The notes under the pieces are model-generated. The model was not told where the DNA came from. It searched no databases and worked only from the letters and a program-made list of their open reading frames with translations. From Chloroflexota bacterium (GTDB lineage: Bacteria; Chloroflexota; Ktedonobacteria; Ktedonobacterales; Ktedonobacteraceae), in contig DAHVFL010000003.1 in assembly GCA_027316975.1 (NCBI GenBank), positions 1-31,076 of the forward strand: a DNA stretch of 31,076 bases, in the 5' to 3' direction. Of this stretch, positions 22,434 to 31,060 are shown piece by piece. The number at the start of each line of letters is the position of its first letter. The first letter of the stretch is position 1. A program made the position numbers and the translations under genes.

Positions 22434-22961
22434 ATGCCGGTCTTTCCATTTAACGGCCACTGGCCCACCATCGCCAATGATGTTTTTATAGCGCCGGGAG
22501 CCATGATTATTGGCGATGTTACTATTTCCGGGGGCGCGAGCATCTGGTACAACGCCGTAGTGCGTGGCGATGTGGCTCCCATCGTGATCGGACGAAACAC
22601 GAACATTCAGGATAATTGCACGTTGCACGTCGATGCCGGCGCGCCCCTGACCATCGGCGATGATTGCACGGTCGGACACGGCGCAGTAGTGCATGGCGCG
22701 ACGATAGAGCATCATGTGTTGATCGGTATGAAGGCCGTCGTGCTTTCACATGCGCGGGTCGGCTCGAACACCATCATCGGCGCGTGCGCCCTGGTAGTCG
22801 AACACAAGGTCATTCCAGAAGGCGTGCTTGCTATCGGCATTCCTGCCAAAGTTGCCCGCCCCCTGACATCCGCGGAATCCGAACATATCATCACGAGTGC
22901 AGAGGGCTATGCCGAACGTGGCAAGTTGCATCACGCCTCTATTCGTTCATCGCAGGAATGA
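22434..22961 (+). CDS. Gamma-carbonic anhydrase family protein (YrdA/CaiE-like)
   Basis: 175 residues of left-handed beta-helix hexapeptide repeats (e.g. IAPGAMIIGDVTISGGASIW, VRGDVAPIVIG). Three metal ligands are in the family spacing: His65 (CTLHVD), His82 and His87 (VGHGAVVH). Members bind zinc or iron; many, like YrdA, show little carbonic anhydrase activity, so the reaction is open. I chose ATG 22434 with AAGGAG (22422-22427) just before. A frame from 22371 would overlap the proline dehydrogenase gene. It is 46 bases after that gene and likely cotranscribed. Confidence 0.93.
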   Translation: MPVFPFNGHWPTIANDVFIAPGAMIIGDVTISGGASIWYNAVVRGDVAPIVIGRNTNIQDNCTLHVDAGAPLTIGDDCTVGHGAVVHGATIEHHVLIGMKAVVLSHARVGSNTIIGACALVVEHKVIPEGVLAIGIPAKVARPLTSAESEHIITSAEGYAERGKLHHASIRSSQE

Positions 22962-22989
22962 ATCGCAGAAAAGAAAGAATCGTATTATC

Positions 22990-24327
22990 ATGATGGCGAC
23001 CCTGGGCAAGCGCCTGCAATTCGCGCGCGCCTTGCAATCGCGTCCCTATGCCATGATCTGGATTGGCCAGACCATCTCTAGCCTGGGTGATGGTATTTTC
23101 TACATTGCCCTGGCCTGGCAGGTTTTGCTGACGACCCACTCCGGCACAGCTATGGGCGTTGTACTGATCGCAGGGACGATTCCCAGATTGGTTTTCGTCC
23201 TGCTCGGAGGAGTCGCGGCAGACCACTTGCCGAGAAGGCTGATTATCCTCTGGTCAGATGGTGGGCGTGGCCTGGTTGTGCTGCTCATCAGCATCCTGGG
23301 CTTTACAGGCTACCTGCAATTCTGGCATCTCCTTGTTGAATCGTTGATCTTTGGCATCGTCGATGGCTTTTTCAATCCGGCCATCATGGCGATTACGCCC
23401 GATCTTGTCGAAAAAGATGATCTGGCCTCGGCCAACGCGCTCATCTCATTGAGCGGCAATGTAGCGCAGTTGCTAGGTCCTCTACTGGGGGCAGGCCTGA
23501 TCGCTTTGGTTAACCCGATGGGAGCCTTTGCCGTCAACGCTCTCAGCTTCTTTATCTCGGTTGCTTTCCTGCTATCTGTGCGCATCCCGGAGCGACACGT
23601 AGCCAAAACTCTTGAGATACAAGAAACTGCTGAAGAAGGGTTTCCTGGCATGGAGGCCAACCTGATCGCCCCTGTGCCGGAGGAAATACCAGGAAAGCAA
23701 AAAGGTTTTCGCGGCGTGATAGCGGATGTCAGAGAGGGGCTAGTCTATGTACGAAATACACGCTGGCTATGGGTAACAACGCTCAGCGCGTCCGTCGGTA
23801 ATATTGGTTTCACGGCAACGTTGGCGGTTGCTACACCCAAACTGGTTCACGATGTATATGGTCAGGGGGCCTGGCTGTTTGGTCTGATTAGCGCGACCGG
23901 GGCCATCGGTTCAATCATTGCCCTGCTTTTGATCGGGCAAGCTACGCGCCTGAAGAAGCGCGGCCTGTTGTCCTATCTTTCGCTTGCCTTAAGCTGCATC
24001 GGTATTCTGCTGTTCGGCCTGCCCTTTCCTCATGGCGTAGAGCCGCTCATTGCGTCTCTAGCAAGCGCCCTGGTTGGTTTTGGCCTGGCCTTCTTCAATA
24101 CCATCTTTTTCACTATCCTGCACGAAACGATTCCCGGCGATAAACTGGGGCGCGTCATTAGCCTGGACGCACTCGGCTCGTTTGCCATGATTCCCCTGGG
24201 CGAGGCGCTGGGCGGCATCATGACCGACCGCATCGGCCCGGCTCAGGTCTTCGTCTTCTTCGGCCTTTTCAACCTGGCGAACGTGCTGATCCCGCTATTG
24301 GTGCGCGAGGTGCGCCAGTTGGAATAA
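22990..24327 (+). CDS. MFS exporter (MFS_3/EntS-like)
   Basis: 445 residues, about 12 membrane helices. The start region RPYAMIWIGQTISSLGDGIFYIALAWQVL and the loop GGVAADHLPRRLIILWSD are typical of the MFS_3 group (EntS, macrolide and drug exporters). The central cytoplasmic loop (about 205-245) is long, rich in Glu and Gly. The substrate is unknown; export of a small molecule is likely. I chose ATG 22990 (ATGATG) because upstream codons overlap the carbonic anhydrase-like gene and encode no helix. The ribosome site is weak (AGAAAGAA). Confidence 0.9.
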   Translation: MMATLGKRLQFARALQSRPYAMIWIGQTISSLGDGIFYIALAWQVLLTTHSGTAMGVVLIAGTIPRLVFVLLGGVAADHLPRRLIILWSDGGRGLVVLLISILGFTGYLQFWHLLVESLIFGIVDGFFNPAIMAITPDLVEKDDLASANALISLSGNVAQLLGPLLGAGLIALVNPMGAFAVNALSFFISVAFLLSVRIPERHVAKTLEIQETAEEGFPGMEANLIAPVPEEIPGKQKGFRGVIADVREGLVYVRNTRWLWVTTLSASVGNIGFTATLAVATPKLVHDVYGQGAWLFGLISATGAIGSIIALLLIGQATRLKKRGLLSYLSLALSCIGILLFGLPFPHGVEPLIASLASALVGFGLAFFNTIFFTILHETIPGDKLGRVISLDALGSFAMIPLGEALGGIMTDRIGPAQVFVFFGLFNLANVLIPLLVREVRQLE

Positions 24328-24368
24328 CCGCCATGCATTGTCAATCATCATATGATCGATGAAGAACG

Positions 24369-24496
24369 CTGTCATTCTTCGCTGCGCTCAGAATGACAGA
24401 GGGCGAGCGGTATCTATTCCACCTCCAAAATGTAAAGCGTCGAATAGTGCTGAACGAACTCAGAATGACAGAGGGCGAGCGGTATCTTTTCCACCC
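24369..24496. repeat. Decayed family A repeat with a 72-base duplication
   Basis: CTGTCATTC (24369-24377) joins directly to the right-arm sequence TTCGCTGCGCTCAGAATGACAG, so most of the left arm is lost. The segment CTCAGAATGACAGAGGGCG... (24387-24424) is repeated 72 bases later (24459-24496) with few changes. The open reading frame this makes (two MTEGERYLFH copies) is not a gene. Confidence 0.8.
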
Positions 24497-24555
24497 TACC
24501 TATCATCATGCGTTAGCTCGTCAGCGTAACCACAGCTGCATTGCAAGCGAGACGG

Positions 24556-26370
24556 TCAGAGATTACCCGCCTGTTGTGTAAGCATGGTCTGTTGAAGTGG
24601 AGAATCGGTTGTGAGGGTAAGCTTGTAGGTGACATCAGGAAAAACGATGGGTGGCGCGAAGAAGGACATCAGCGCGCCGCAGAGCAGCACGCCCGCGCCC
24701 AGCGCTGCCAGGATATGCATGGCGTGTTTCAGGCTGTTCTCAGTTTGCTCCAACGCGGAATGACGGGCGCGTCTCCCCGGCAAATCAGCATTCACAACCG
24801 TCAGTAGCGCCACCTGCTGCCGTAGCGCGGGTCGCAAATAGAAGAAGCTGAAGAAGGTGAAAATCAACAGGAGGGCGAAGAGTAGCAGCATGACCAGTAG
24901 CGAGCGCCCATAGGCATCATTCAGCCATTGCTGCGCGTTACTGATGGTGGTCTCCGCCAGAAAAAGACTGCCGAGCAGCGCTAGTGCAAGCGACGCCAGA
25001 GCCAGGGGCATGTAATAGCGCAGCAGGTGAAGCAGAAAATCGCCATGGTGGTCTGGTTTCAGCGTGGTCAATGGTGGAAGTAGCACAAACCCCAGGTAAG
25101 CAGCTCCTCCAAACCATGCCGCCTGCGCCAGCAATTGCAGCCACGCCAGGATGGTCGCGCTATAATGCGCCTGTGCCAGTTGCGCTGTGTTGTTAGAAAA
25201 GGCCAGCGTCAGCAATATCAACGCGGCCAGCGTCAACCAGGCGATTGTGTGCCAGCGCGCAACGTTTCCCCTGCGCGTAACTCTCGCGGGCAAAGGGCTG
25301 GCTACGACCGGCGTCGAGGGAAGCGGGACAATCAAAGGCGACGCCAATTTTGGTTGCTCTGTTACATCCCCCGATTCTTCCCTTGCCGGACTTTCCTCTT
25401 GTTCCCGCTCTTCCATCACCTTCATACGTAGTTGACCGGGGCGGCTGGCGCGCTTATGAGAAATAAGACTTGCTGCCCGTCGCCGGGTCTGCTCCCTGGT
25501 TGTCCACCACAAAAAGCCGAGCGCGATACAAATCAGGCCCATACGCGCCAGCCAGAACGCGCCATAGCTGCTTTCAAACACAACCTGGCGAATTGTCCCC
25601 ACATCGATGCCGCCCTGGGCGTGTGCCTGCGTCAATAACGCGCCGCGCAGCGCCAGGTTGATAATTTCGCCTACCAGGATTGCTGACAGGCACAACCATT
25701 GCAGCGGTCTTCCCCTTTTGCGCAGGGCAGCAAGGACTCCGCCTTCAGTATCTTCGCCACTGGTTCCCGCGCTCAGCAGCAGCAGCCCTTCCATCGTTAC
25801 CAGCCCGACCCAGAACAACAGGGCCAGCATGGTCAGCCACTCCCACATGACCGAGAGCGCGCCTTGCAAATTCAACTGTGGCATGGTATTGCTGGTACTC
25901 GGCCCCAGGATAGGCGTGCCAGTCAGCCCCGTTACCGGTGTGCCTACATTGAAGCCGATCAGGCCAGTGGTGGCATGACCATCATCCAGCGCCAGCGCGC
26001 TCCATTTCACCTGGTAACTACCCTGTGGCAAACTGGCAGATGCAATGAGCGGCGTGTCCAGTTCTCGCGCAGAATTGGCAGGTATATAACTATGCCCCGC
26101 GTCAATCTCGCTGCCATTGGCCGGGCCACCCGGCGCGAAAACAAACACGCGCGCGTTACTGGCCGTGCTAATATCTGCATTGAAAAAGATACGTATTACA
26201 GATGGTGTAGTGGCAATGGTCGCACCGTCCACCGGGTCAGACCCGACCACGAAGGCATGCGCGAGCGCGGCTGGCGCCCGTGAAAAAAACGGCAGCCAGC
26301 TCAACCCCAGTAATATGCTGAGGCCGATGGTCAACATCGCCAACAGCCTCAGATAGCGTCTCCCTCGCAT
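24556..26370 (-). CDS. CopC-CopD fusion, copper resistance/uptake membrane protein
   Basis: 604 residues. The signal sequence ends ...APAALA, leaving His38 (HAFVVGSDPVDGA) as the first mature residue. The CopC domain (about 38-155) binds Cu(II) through that N-terminal His and a later D-x-H pair (LALDDGHATTG). A CopD-type membrane part with about eight helices follows (e.g. LSVMWEWLTMLALLFWVGLVTMEG, SYGAFWLARMGLICIALGF, ILAWLQLLAQAAWFGGAAYLGF). A charged cytoplasmic loop of about 90 residues divides the helices. YcnJ of Bacillus has the same architecture and imports copper. The start is ATG 26370 with GAGGG 5 bases before; upstream in-frame ATGs at 26397 and 26436 are less likely. Confidence 0.92.
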   Translation of the reverse strand: MRGRRYLRLLAMLTIGLSILLGLSWLPFFSRAPAALAHAFVVGSDPVDGATIATTPSVIRIFFNADISTASNARVFVFAPGGPANGSEIDAGHSYIPANSARELDTPLIASASLPQGSYQVKWSALALDDGHATTGLIGFNVGTPVTGLTGTPILGPSTSNTMPQLNLQGALSVMWEWLTMLALLFWVGLVTMEGLLLLSAGTSGEDTEGGVLAALRKRGRPLQWLCLSAILVGEIINLALRGALLTQAHAQGGIDVGTIRQVVFESSYGAFWLARMGLICIALGFLWWTTREQTRRRAASLISHKRASRPGQLRMKVMEEREQEESPAREESGDVTEQPKLASPLIVPLPSTPVVASPLPARVTRRGNVARWHTIAWLTLAALILLTLAFSNNTAQLAQAHYSATILAWLQLLAQAAWFGGAAYLGFVLLPPLTTLKPDHHGDFLLHLLRYYMPLALASLALALLGSLFLAETTISNAQQWLNDAYGRSLLVMLLLFALLLIFTFFSFFYLRPALRQQVALLTVVNADLPGRRARHSALEQTENSLKHAMHILAALGAGVLLCGALMSFFAPPIVFPDVTYKLTLTTDSPLQQTMLTQQAGNL

Positions 26371-26478
26371 CAAATCCCTCGCAGATGTGCTTCGCATGTC
26401 CTTAGAGATTGTACATCTGTCATAGTGAGTCCGCAAGTGGCGCTTCTCATGTTACTCCCGGTTCTGGAAGGCCGTAAT

Positions 26479-26507
26479 TTGTTGATATACTCCGCTTTCG
26501 TTATAAT
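26479..26507 (+). promoter_or_regulatory. Candidate promoter of glycosyltransferase gene
   Basis: TTGTTG (26479-26484), 17 bases, TATAAT (26502-26507), 36 bases ahead of the start codon. The same AT-rich stretch offers a TATTAT on the other strand, so the divergent copCD gene may start from overlapping sites. Confidence 0.5.
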
Positions 26508-26542
26508 AATACCTGTAAACTACACACAAAAGAGCAACATAC

Positions 26543-27811
26543 ATGAAAAAACACAACTGGTTATCATCCCTATCGCGCCTGTTCCTCTGGTCGCATGTAA
26601 TCGGCGTGATCGGGTTTTATATCATCCTGTGGCTGCGTACCGCCCCGGCTAAAGAAGACCGCGCTACACTGGAGCCATCGAAACCCAAAAATACCGCGCA
26701 GCCTGAAAGCAATCCCCTGGTTTCGGTAATCGTGCCTGCGCGTAACGAGGAACGCAATATCCGGCGCTGTGTGACCTCGTTGCTGGAACAGGACTACGCG
26801 AACCTTGAGGTGATCGTGGTGGATGATGGCTCGACGGATGCCACGCCGCGCATATTGGAAGAGATCGCGCAGAGCCACCCGCGCGGAAGCCTCCTCTTCG
26901 TGTTGCGCCTGCGCGATAGCCTGCCCGCGGGATGGGCGGGCAAACCCCACGCTATCTATCGCGGCACGCAGGAGGCGCGTGGAGATTGGCTGCTGTTGAC
27001 CGATGCTGATACATGGCACGCGCCCGCCGCGCTCAACTATGCTGTATGCAGAGCCATTGACGAACAGCTAGACCTCCTATCACTGGCTTCGCGGCAGGAG
27101 TTGCCAGGCTTCTGGGAGCGCGTGGTAATGCCGATGGCCTATCTTGGCATCATGATGCAATACCCGCTCCGGCAGGTAAACGACCCGTCCAGCCCGGTAG
27201 CCCTCGCCAATGGGCAATTCATCCTCATCCGTCGCGCTGTGTACGATGAACTGGGCGGCTATGCGCGTCCTGAACTGCGCGATACGCTGCTGGATGATCG
27301 TGACCTGGCGCAAGTCGTCAAACGCCAGGGCTACCGGCTGCGCATGTTCGATGGGCGCGGGCTGGTGCATGTGCGTATGTATCGCAACCTGCGTGAAACC
27401 TGGCGCGGCTGGCGTAAAAATACCTTTCTGGGGATGCGCGGTGGCCTGGCTTTTACCATCGTCACACTGATCGGCTTACCTGTGGTGGCTATTGCCCCGT
27501 TTTTATTACCTGTGCTGGCCTGGGCGCTGAACCGATTTCCCGCCTTCAAGCAACAACCTGTCGCGCCGCCCGAAGTGGCCCTGGCAACCCTGCTCGAACT
27601 GGCTCCCCTGCTGGCCTATCGCCGCTGGGTGAATAAAGAATTGGACGTACCCTGGTATTATGCCTTGACGCATCCACTGGCAGGCGCGATTTTTGAAGGC
27701 ATCATCGCGCAATCGGCATGGCGCGTGCTGACACGTAAAGGCGTTGATTGGAGCGGTCGGCAATATTATAACGAGAAGGCTTCCAGGGCGAGGACAGAGC
27801 GGCCCTGGTGA
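26543..27811 (+). CDS. Family-2 glycosyltransferase, membrane (CruC/HpnB-like)
   Basis: 422 residues. An N-terminal helix (about 12-31), then a GT-A catalytic domain: VSVIVPARNEERNI (60-73), DDGSTD (94-99), the metal-binding TDADT, a LDDRDLAQVVKRQG segment at the acceptor/base site, and RGWRKN near the end of the domain. Two or three C-terminal helices follow (about 300-330, 345-400). Proteins of this shape act on lipid acceptors such as carotenoids or hopanoids, using nucleotide sugars at the inner membrane face. The acceptor here cannot be told. No pathway genes are nearby. Confidence 0.9.
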   Translation: MKKHNWLSSLSRLFLWSHVIGVIGFYIILWLRTAPAKEDRATLEPSKPKNTAQPESNPLVSVIVPARNEERNIRRCVTSLLEQDYANLEVIVVDDGSTDATPRILEEIAQSHPRGSLLFVLRLRDSLPAGWAGKPHAIYRGTQEARGDWLLLTDADTWHAPAALNYAVCRAIDEQLDLLSLASRQELPGFWERVVMPMAYLGIMMQYPLRQVNDPSSPVALANGQFILIRRAVYDELGGYARPELRDTLLDDRDLAQVVKRQGYRLRMFDGRGLVHVRMYRNLRETWRGWRKNTFLGMRGGLAFTIVTLIGLPVVAIAPFLLPVLAWALNRFPAFKQQPVAPPEVALATLLELAPLLAYRRWVNKELDVPWYYALTHPLAGAIFEGIIAQSAWRVLTRKGVDWSGRQYYNEKASRARTERPW

Positions 27812-27822
27812 AAAAATACCCA

Positions 27823-27852
27823 TAGACAGATGTGAATAGGGCGGGTTATAAT
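27823..27852 (+). promoter_or_regulatory. Sigma-70 promoter of the exported-protein gene
   Basis: TAGACA (27823-27828), 18 bases, TATAAT (27847-27852): 5/6 and 6/6. It lies just after the glycosyltransferase stop and before ATG 27909. Confidence 0.65.
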
Positions 27853-27908
27853 ACAGCTAGAACAATATGACTCCTGGGAAATTAGGGATGAGAAGGAGAT
27901 CAGTTGCT

Positions 27909-28538
27909 ATGCGCGGGTGCTTGTGGAGACTATTTCAGCTGCTCGTATTGGGCGCTATACTATTTGGGCTTCTCGTAATATTCTTGCCCCAATTTTTAGC
28001 GCGTGCTGGCAATTCCCTGCTCACTAACGTAAATAGCAGCGCGGCTCCTATATCTGGATTGGCGCAATTCATCCCTGCAAACTTTTTGGATAAGAACAAT
28101 AAGCTCCAGATTTCTCTTAGCGGGCTGGCTGCCAATAAGCAGTACGACGTAACGCTTGACCCGGGTACATGCGGCAACTCTGGCTACATAGATGTTGGTC
28201 TTGTCACTTCGGACAGCAGCGGCAACGTTACAACTACCTTTAGCCTGTCTCCTCTTAATAAAAGCAGTGGTGGCTGGTTTGTCGATGTCCACAGTGGAGC
28301 AAGCGCGAGCGATTCTGTACTGGCTTGTAGTCAGTTGAACACCAATGATGCCAGCGCCGCCGCCGAGGTGAGCAACACCACTCTGCAGCTTTCGCCGGGT
28401 CCTTCCGATCTGACGAATGCGCAGGTGACGCCGGGCCTGACAACGACAAATACTACTCCCAAAGGCTTTCCCCAGACCGGCGCAGATCCGGGCAGCAGCA
28501 ATAGTTACGATAACAACGCCTACCCGCGCAAGTACTAA
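27909..28538 (+). CDS. Exported or membrane-anchored protein of unknown function
   Basis: 209 residues. The basic start MRGCLWR leads into a hydrophobic segment (about 6-27), a signal peptide or anchor. The outer part has a beta-rich domain (about 50-140) with ISLSGLAANKQYDVTLDPG, a DSSGNVTTTFSLSPL strand pair and GGWFVDVHSG. This resembles CHRD-like or Ig-like domains that bind or sit at surfaces. The tail is Thr/Pro/Ser-rich and contains GFPQTGADPG. It looks like a sortase motif, but no hydrophobic helix or basic tail follows. AAGGAG is 10 bases before ATG 27909; ATG 27867 or 27888 are alternatives. Its stop is two bases from the stop of the convergent gene. Confidence 0.75.
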   Translation: MRGCLWRLFQLLVLGAILFGLLVIFLPQFLARAGNSLLTNVNSSAAPISGLAQFIPANFLDKNNKLQISLSGLAANKQYDVTLDPGTCGNSGYIDVGLVTSDSSGNVTTTFSLSPLNKSSGGWFVDVHSGASASDSVLACSQLNTNDASAAAEVSNTTLQLSPGPSDLTNAQVTPGLTTTNTTPKGFPQTGADPGSSNSYDNNAYPRKY

Positions 28539-28540
28539 AG

Positions 28541-29647
28541 TCAGGAGCGACGCATCACCAGTACCTTGAAATTGCCCATGCCTGCCGGGTCCATCAACGC
28601 GGCAACGCCCTGGCGCAGCGCATACCAGCGTAGCAAGGCAATCTGGCCTTCGTCGCTGGCGCGGTCCGTCACCGATGCCGCGTAATCACGCATGCGCATA
28701 CGTTCCAGTTCCTCGGAAATGCCCATGTTTTGCAGCCAGTCATGCTGCGTGGTAAAAGCGTTTAGACGCAGACCATGTCGCCGTCCTTCCTCGATCAACG
28801 CGCTGAAATTGACGTGCGCCGTAATATCTTGTTGACCTGGCCGCAGAAGGGGACGGTCGTTAAGCGTGTGGTTATAGTAGCAGACCAGAGTACCTTCCCG
28901 GCGCTCTCGCGTATATAAGGCTCTGGCCTTGTCGCCATAATCAATGGTAAACACGAAGCCCCGTTGCAATAGAGTGGACGCGCGCTCCATCCAGCGCAGC
29001 GCATCCAGGTTGATCTCCGCTCGCCACCCATCGCTATAGCTTCGCCAGGGAACGCGATAGCCATCCAGGTATTCCTCGCATACCGCATTGTCCGGCTCTC
29101 TGAGCGTTTCTACCAATCTCCCATGCTGCACACCAATAAATATTTCGTATAGTCTTTCGCCATGCTTCTCTACGATATGCACCGGAAAAGCGTCGATCAA
29201 CTCGTTAGAAAGTATTACAGAGGGTGCAGCGGTTTCATGTGAGGTGGTATGAGCCGCTGTGTCGCGCGCGTCTTGCCCCGCGCGTATATCCTCAATCCGG
29301 TAATCGAGGGCAGCGTAAAAATCGGGTGACTCTTTTTCCGCCCATTCGCGCACGCCCTGCGCCAGGTGGCCTCGTCCCGCGCCCTGTTCCAGCGCGACAA
29401 ACGAGCGTGGTCGCTTCAATTGCTCCCACATGTGTTGTAACTGGCGTCCCATACAGAGAGCAAACAACGTGGAAAGATCAGTGCTGGTAAAATAATCCCT
29501 CTCTTCCCAGCCCATCTTGTGCGTCCCACTAACATAGTAGCCGCAGCCGGGTTCATACAGCGCCATTTGCATATAGGCAGCGAAGGATAGCGCCCCTTCA
29601 TGCGCGATGCGTTCGAAAATGCGCTGCTCTAGTTCTGTCAAACTCAA
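28541..29647 (-). CDS. MidA/NDUFAF7-family SAM-dependent methyltransferase
   Basis: 368 residues. Family features: start region ISFAAYMQMALYEPGCGYY-like (LSFAAYMQMALYEPGCGYYV), the SAM loop ALEQGAGRGHLAQG, LSNELIDAFPVH, and a DYGDKA segment followed by GTLVCYYNHT. The human member NDUFAF7 dimethylates an arginine of NDUFS2 (NuoD homologue) during complex I assembly. The NuoD encoded in this window has that arginine. Whether bacterial members do the same is inference. The start is TTG 29647, with GGAGA 6 bases before. It lies downstream of holA with a palindromic repeat (29667-29773) between them. Confidence 0.9.
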   Translation of the reverse strand: MSLTELEQRIFERIAHEGALSFAAYMQMALYEPGCGYYVSGTHKMGWEERDYFTSTDLSTLFALCMGRQLQHMWEQLKRPRSFVALEQGAGRGHLAQGVREWAEKESPDFYAALDYRIEDIRAGQDARDTAAHTTSHETAAPSVILSNELIDAFPVHIVEKHGERLYEIFIGVQHGRLVETLREPDNAVCEEYLDGYRVPWRSYSDGWRAEINLDALRWMERASTLLQRGFVFTIDYGDKARALYTRERREGTLVCYYNHTLNDRPLLRPGQQDITAHVNFSALIEEGRRHGLRLNAFTTQHDWLQNMGISEELERMRMRDYAASVTDRASDEGQIALLRWYALRQGVAALMDPAGMGNFKVLVMRRS

Positions 29648-29666
29648 ACTGTATCTCCGTGCTGTG

Positions 29667-29773
29667 AGCCAGTAGCGACACCCCTTGCGGGTGTCCCGTC
29701 CTCAGCGTTTTACCGGCGCCTGGACAGAATGGAGAACGAGACGGGACACCCGCAAGGGGTGTCGCTACTGGCT
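29667..29773. repeat. Palindromic repeat, family B copy 2
   Basis: Arms begin AGCCAGTAGCGACACCCC and end with the complement; about 40 unrelated bases between. Relative to copy 1 the inner hairpin changed from CTTGTGGG/CCCACAAG to CTTGCGGG/CCCGCAAG, in both arms. The holA stop codon TAG, preceded by CAG, lies in the right arm, as the MFS stop does in copy 1. Confidence 0.9.
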
Positions 29774-30793
29774 TGAGATGTTGCCGAAATCCACGACTAA
29801 GAGGTCCAGGGCCATCTCCGGGGTCATGCGGCTGCGTTTGAGGGCGGCGTCGGTTGCCAGTAACTGGCGATAGGCCCCTTCCAGTTGCGCGGTTTGAAAT
29901 TTCCCCACCTGGCGCAAAGCTTTTTCCGCCACGAAAGGAGCCATACCCGTCGCCGAAACGATTTGTTGGATGCGCAGTCCTTCGTTTGCCAGTTCTTTCA
30001 CCAGCAGGAGCGAGCGCACCTGCGAAGTGATGGTGCTGATGAGTTTGAGGGGCGGTTCGCCATCGGCCAGCAGGTCGTGCAGTAAATCCAGCGCCTGTTT
30101 GCGGTTGCGCTGCGCCAGGGCGTCGGTCAGGTCGAAGATACGCGCCTCCTGCGCCGACGCGGAGAGCAAGCGCACATCTTCGACATCGATACTGGCGCGG
30201 TCTCCCACGTAGGTTGCCAGCTTGTCGATCTCGTTTGCCAGCATACGCAACTGGCTTCCCGTGAAATTCGCCAGTAACGAGGTAGCTTCGTCCGTAATTT
30301 TGACGCCAAGCGCCTGCGTCCGCTTATGAATCCAGCTTTCCAGCGCGGCTCCCTTTGGCAGAGTGCATTGGATGACCTTGCCGTGGTCGTGGGCCGCTTT
30401 CAGCAGTGGACTGCTGGCAGGCAGTTCCTCATCTACAAGCGAAATCAGCGTGGTTGTCTCAGGGAGACGGGCAAGATAGTCGGCCAGCCCTTTTTCAAAG
30501 CCGCCGCGGGTTTCGGTGGAACTTTTGCTACTCTTTTTGCCTTTTTTCGGCTTATCGGCTGCCGCGTTCGCGCTTGCATCCTCGCCCTTGCGCTTCTTCG
30601 GCAACCCTTCGAGCACCACTAAGCGCGCACCGGTCAGAAATGGAAAGGTGTCGCAGGTTGCGATAAGCGTAGGCAGTGGCGTTTCTCCACCAACATACGT
30701 GTCGCTATTATAGCCGTAATCTCCCTGTTTCCGCAGCTTCTTCAGGTGTTCTCGACAGGTAAATTCGTCGTTGCCATGCAATAAATAGAACAT
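29765..30793 (-). CDS. holA: DNA polymerase III delta subunit
   Basis: 342 residues, normal length. The subunit opens the sliding clamp within the clamp loader. Seen: the start MFYLLHGNDEFTCREHLKKL, FLTGARLVVLEGLPKK, a LISLVDEELPASSPLLKA strand, LANEIDKLATYVG, RIFDLTDALAQRNRKQAL and the C-terminal SQVRSLLLVKEL collar helices. A Lys/Ser-rich insert (about 65-95, DKPKKGKKSSKSS) is unusual. It starts 9 bases after the small membrane-protein gene upstream. The last codons CAG TAG are part of the repeat. Confidence 0.95.
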   Translation of the reverse strand: MFYLLHGNDEFTCREHLKKLRKQGDYGYNSDTYVGGETPLPTLIATCDTFPFLTGARLVVLEGLPKKRKGEDASANAAADKPKKGKKSSKSSTETRGGFEKGLADYLARLPETTTLISLVDEELPASSPLLKAAHDHGKVIQCTLPKGAALESWIHKRTQALGVKITDEATSLLANFTGSQLRMLANEIDKLATYVGDRASIDVEDVRLLSASAQEARIFDLTDALAQRNRKQALDLLHDLLADGEPPLKLISTITSQVRSLLLVKELANEGLRIQQIVSATGMAPFVAEKALRQVGKFQTAQLEGAYRQLLATDAALKRSRMTPEMALDLLVVDFGNISSQ

Positions 30794-30802
30794 AACTGTC
30801 CG

Positions 30803-31060
30803 TTACTCTGAAGCAGATACGGGCCTGCGGTAGTCGCGGCGCGTCAGCCTGGCAACGATCAAATCGGCAAGAATGCCACCGACCAGCCCGGCGGCAGAGT
30901 TGAGGAGCAGCGCACCAAAAAAGACTGAACCGGGATTCGCTCCAGGCAATACCGAATCGAAAATCAACTCGCCAACCCAGGCCAGGATTACGAGGAAGCC
31001 AAGAAAACTACCAATAAATGCGCCAAGTACCACAACCGCGCGTCTCTTTACCGCGCTCAT
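30803..31060 (-). CDS. Small membrane protein, possibly N-terminally incomplete
   Basis: 85 residues from ATG 31060, with two or three hydrophobic segments (VVVLGAFIGSFLGFLVILAWVG, VFFGALLLNSAAGLVGGILADLIVA) and a basic C-terminus LTRRDYRRP. Family not recognised; the Gly-rich helices resemble small glycine-zipper or DUF-type membrane proteins. The reading frame stays open to the window edge and no clear ribosome site precedes the ATG, so a start outside the window is possible. Short distance to holA (9 bases) suggests cotranscription. Confidence 0.7.
   Translation of the reverse strand: MSAVKRRAVVVLGAFIGSFLGFLVILAWVGELIFDSVLPGANPGSVFFGALLLNSAAGLVGGILADLIVARLTRRDYRRPVSASE

Noticed and set aside
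24393..24581. 62-codon frame with two MTEGERYLFH repeats as a small repeat protein
   Set aside because: The reading frame is made by a duplicated fragment of a palindromic repeat.
28464..28538. FPQTG motif as a sortase anchoring signal
   Set aside because: No hydrophobic helix or positive tail follows, both needed for sorting; no sortase gene is near.
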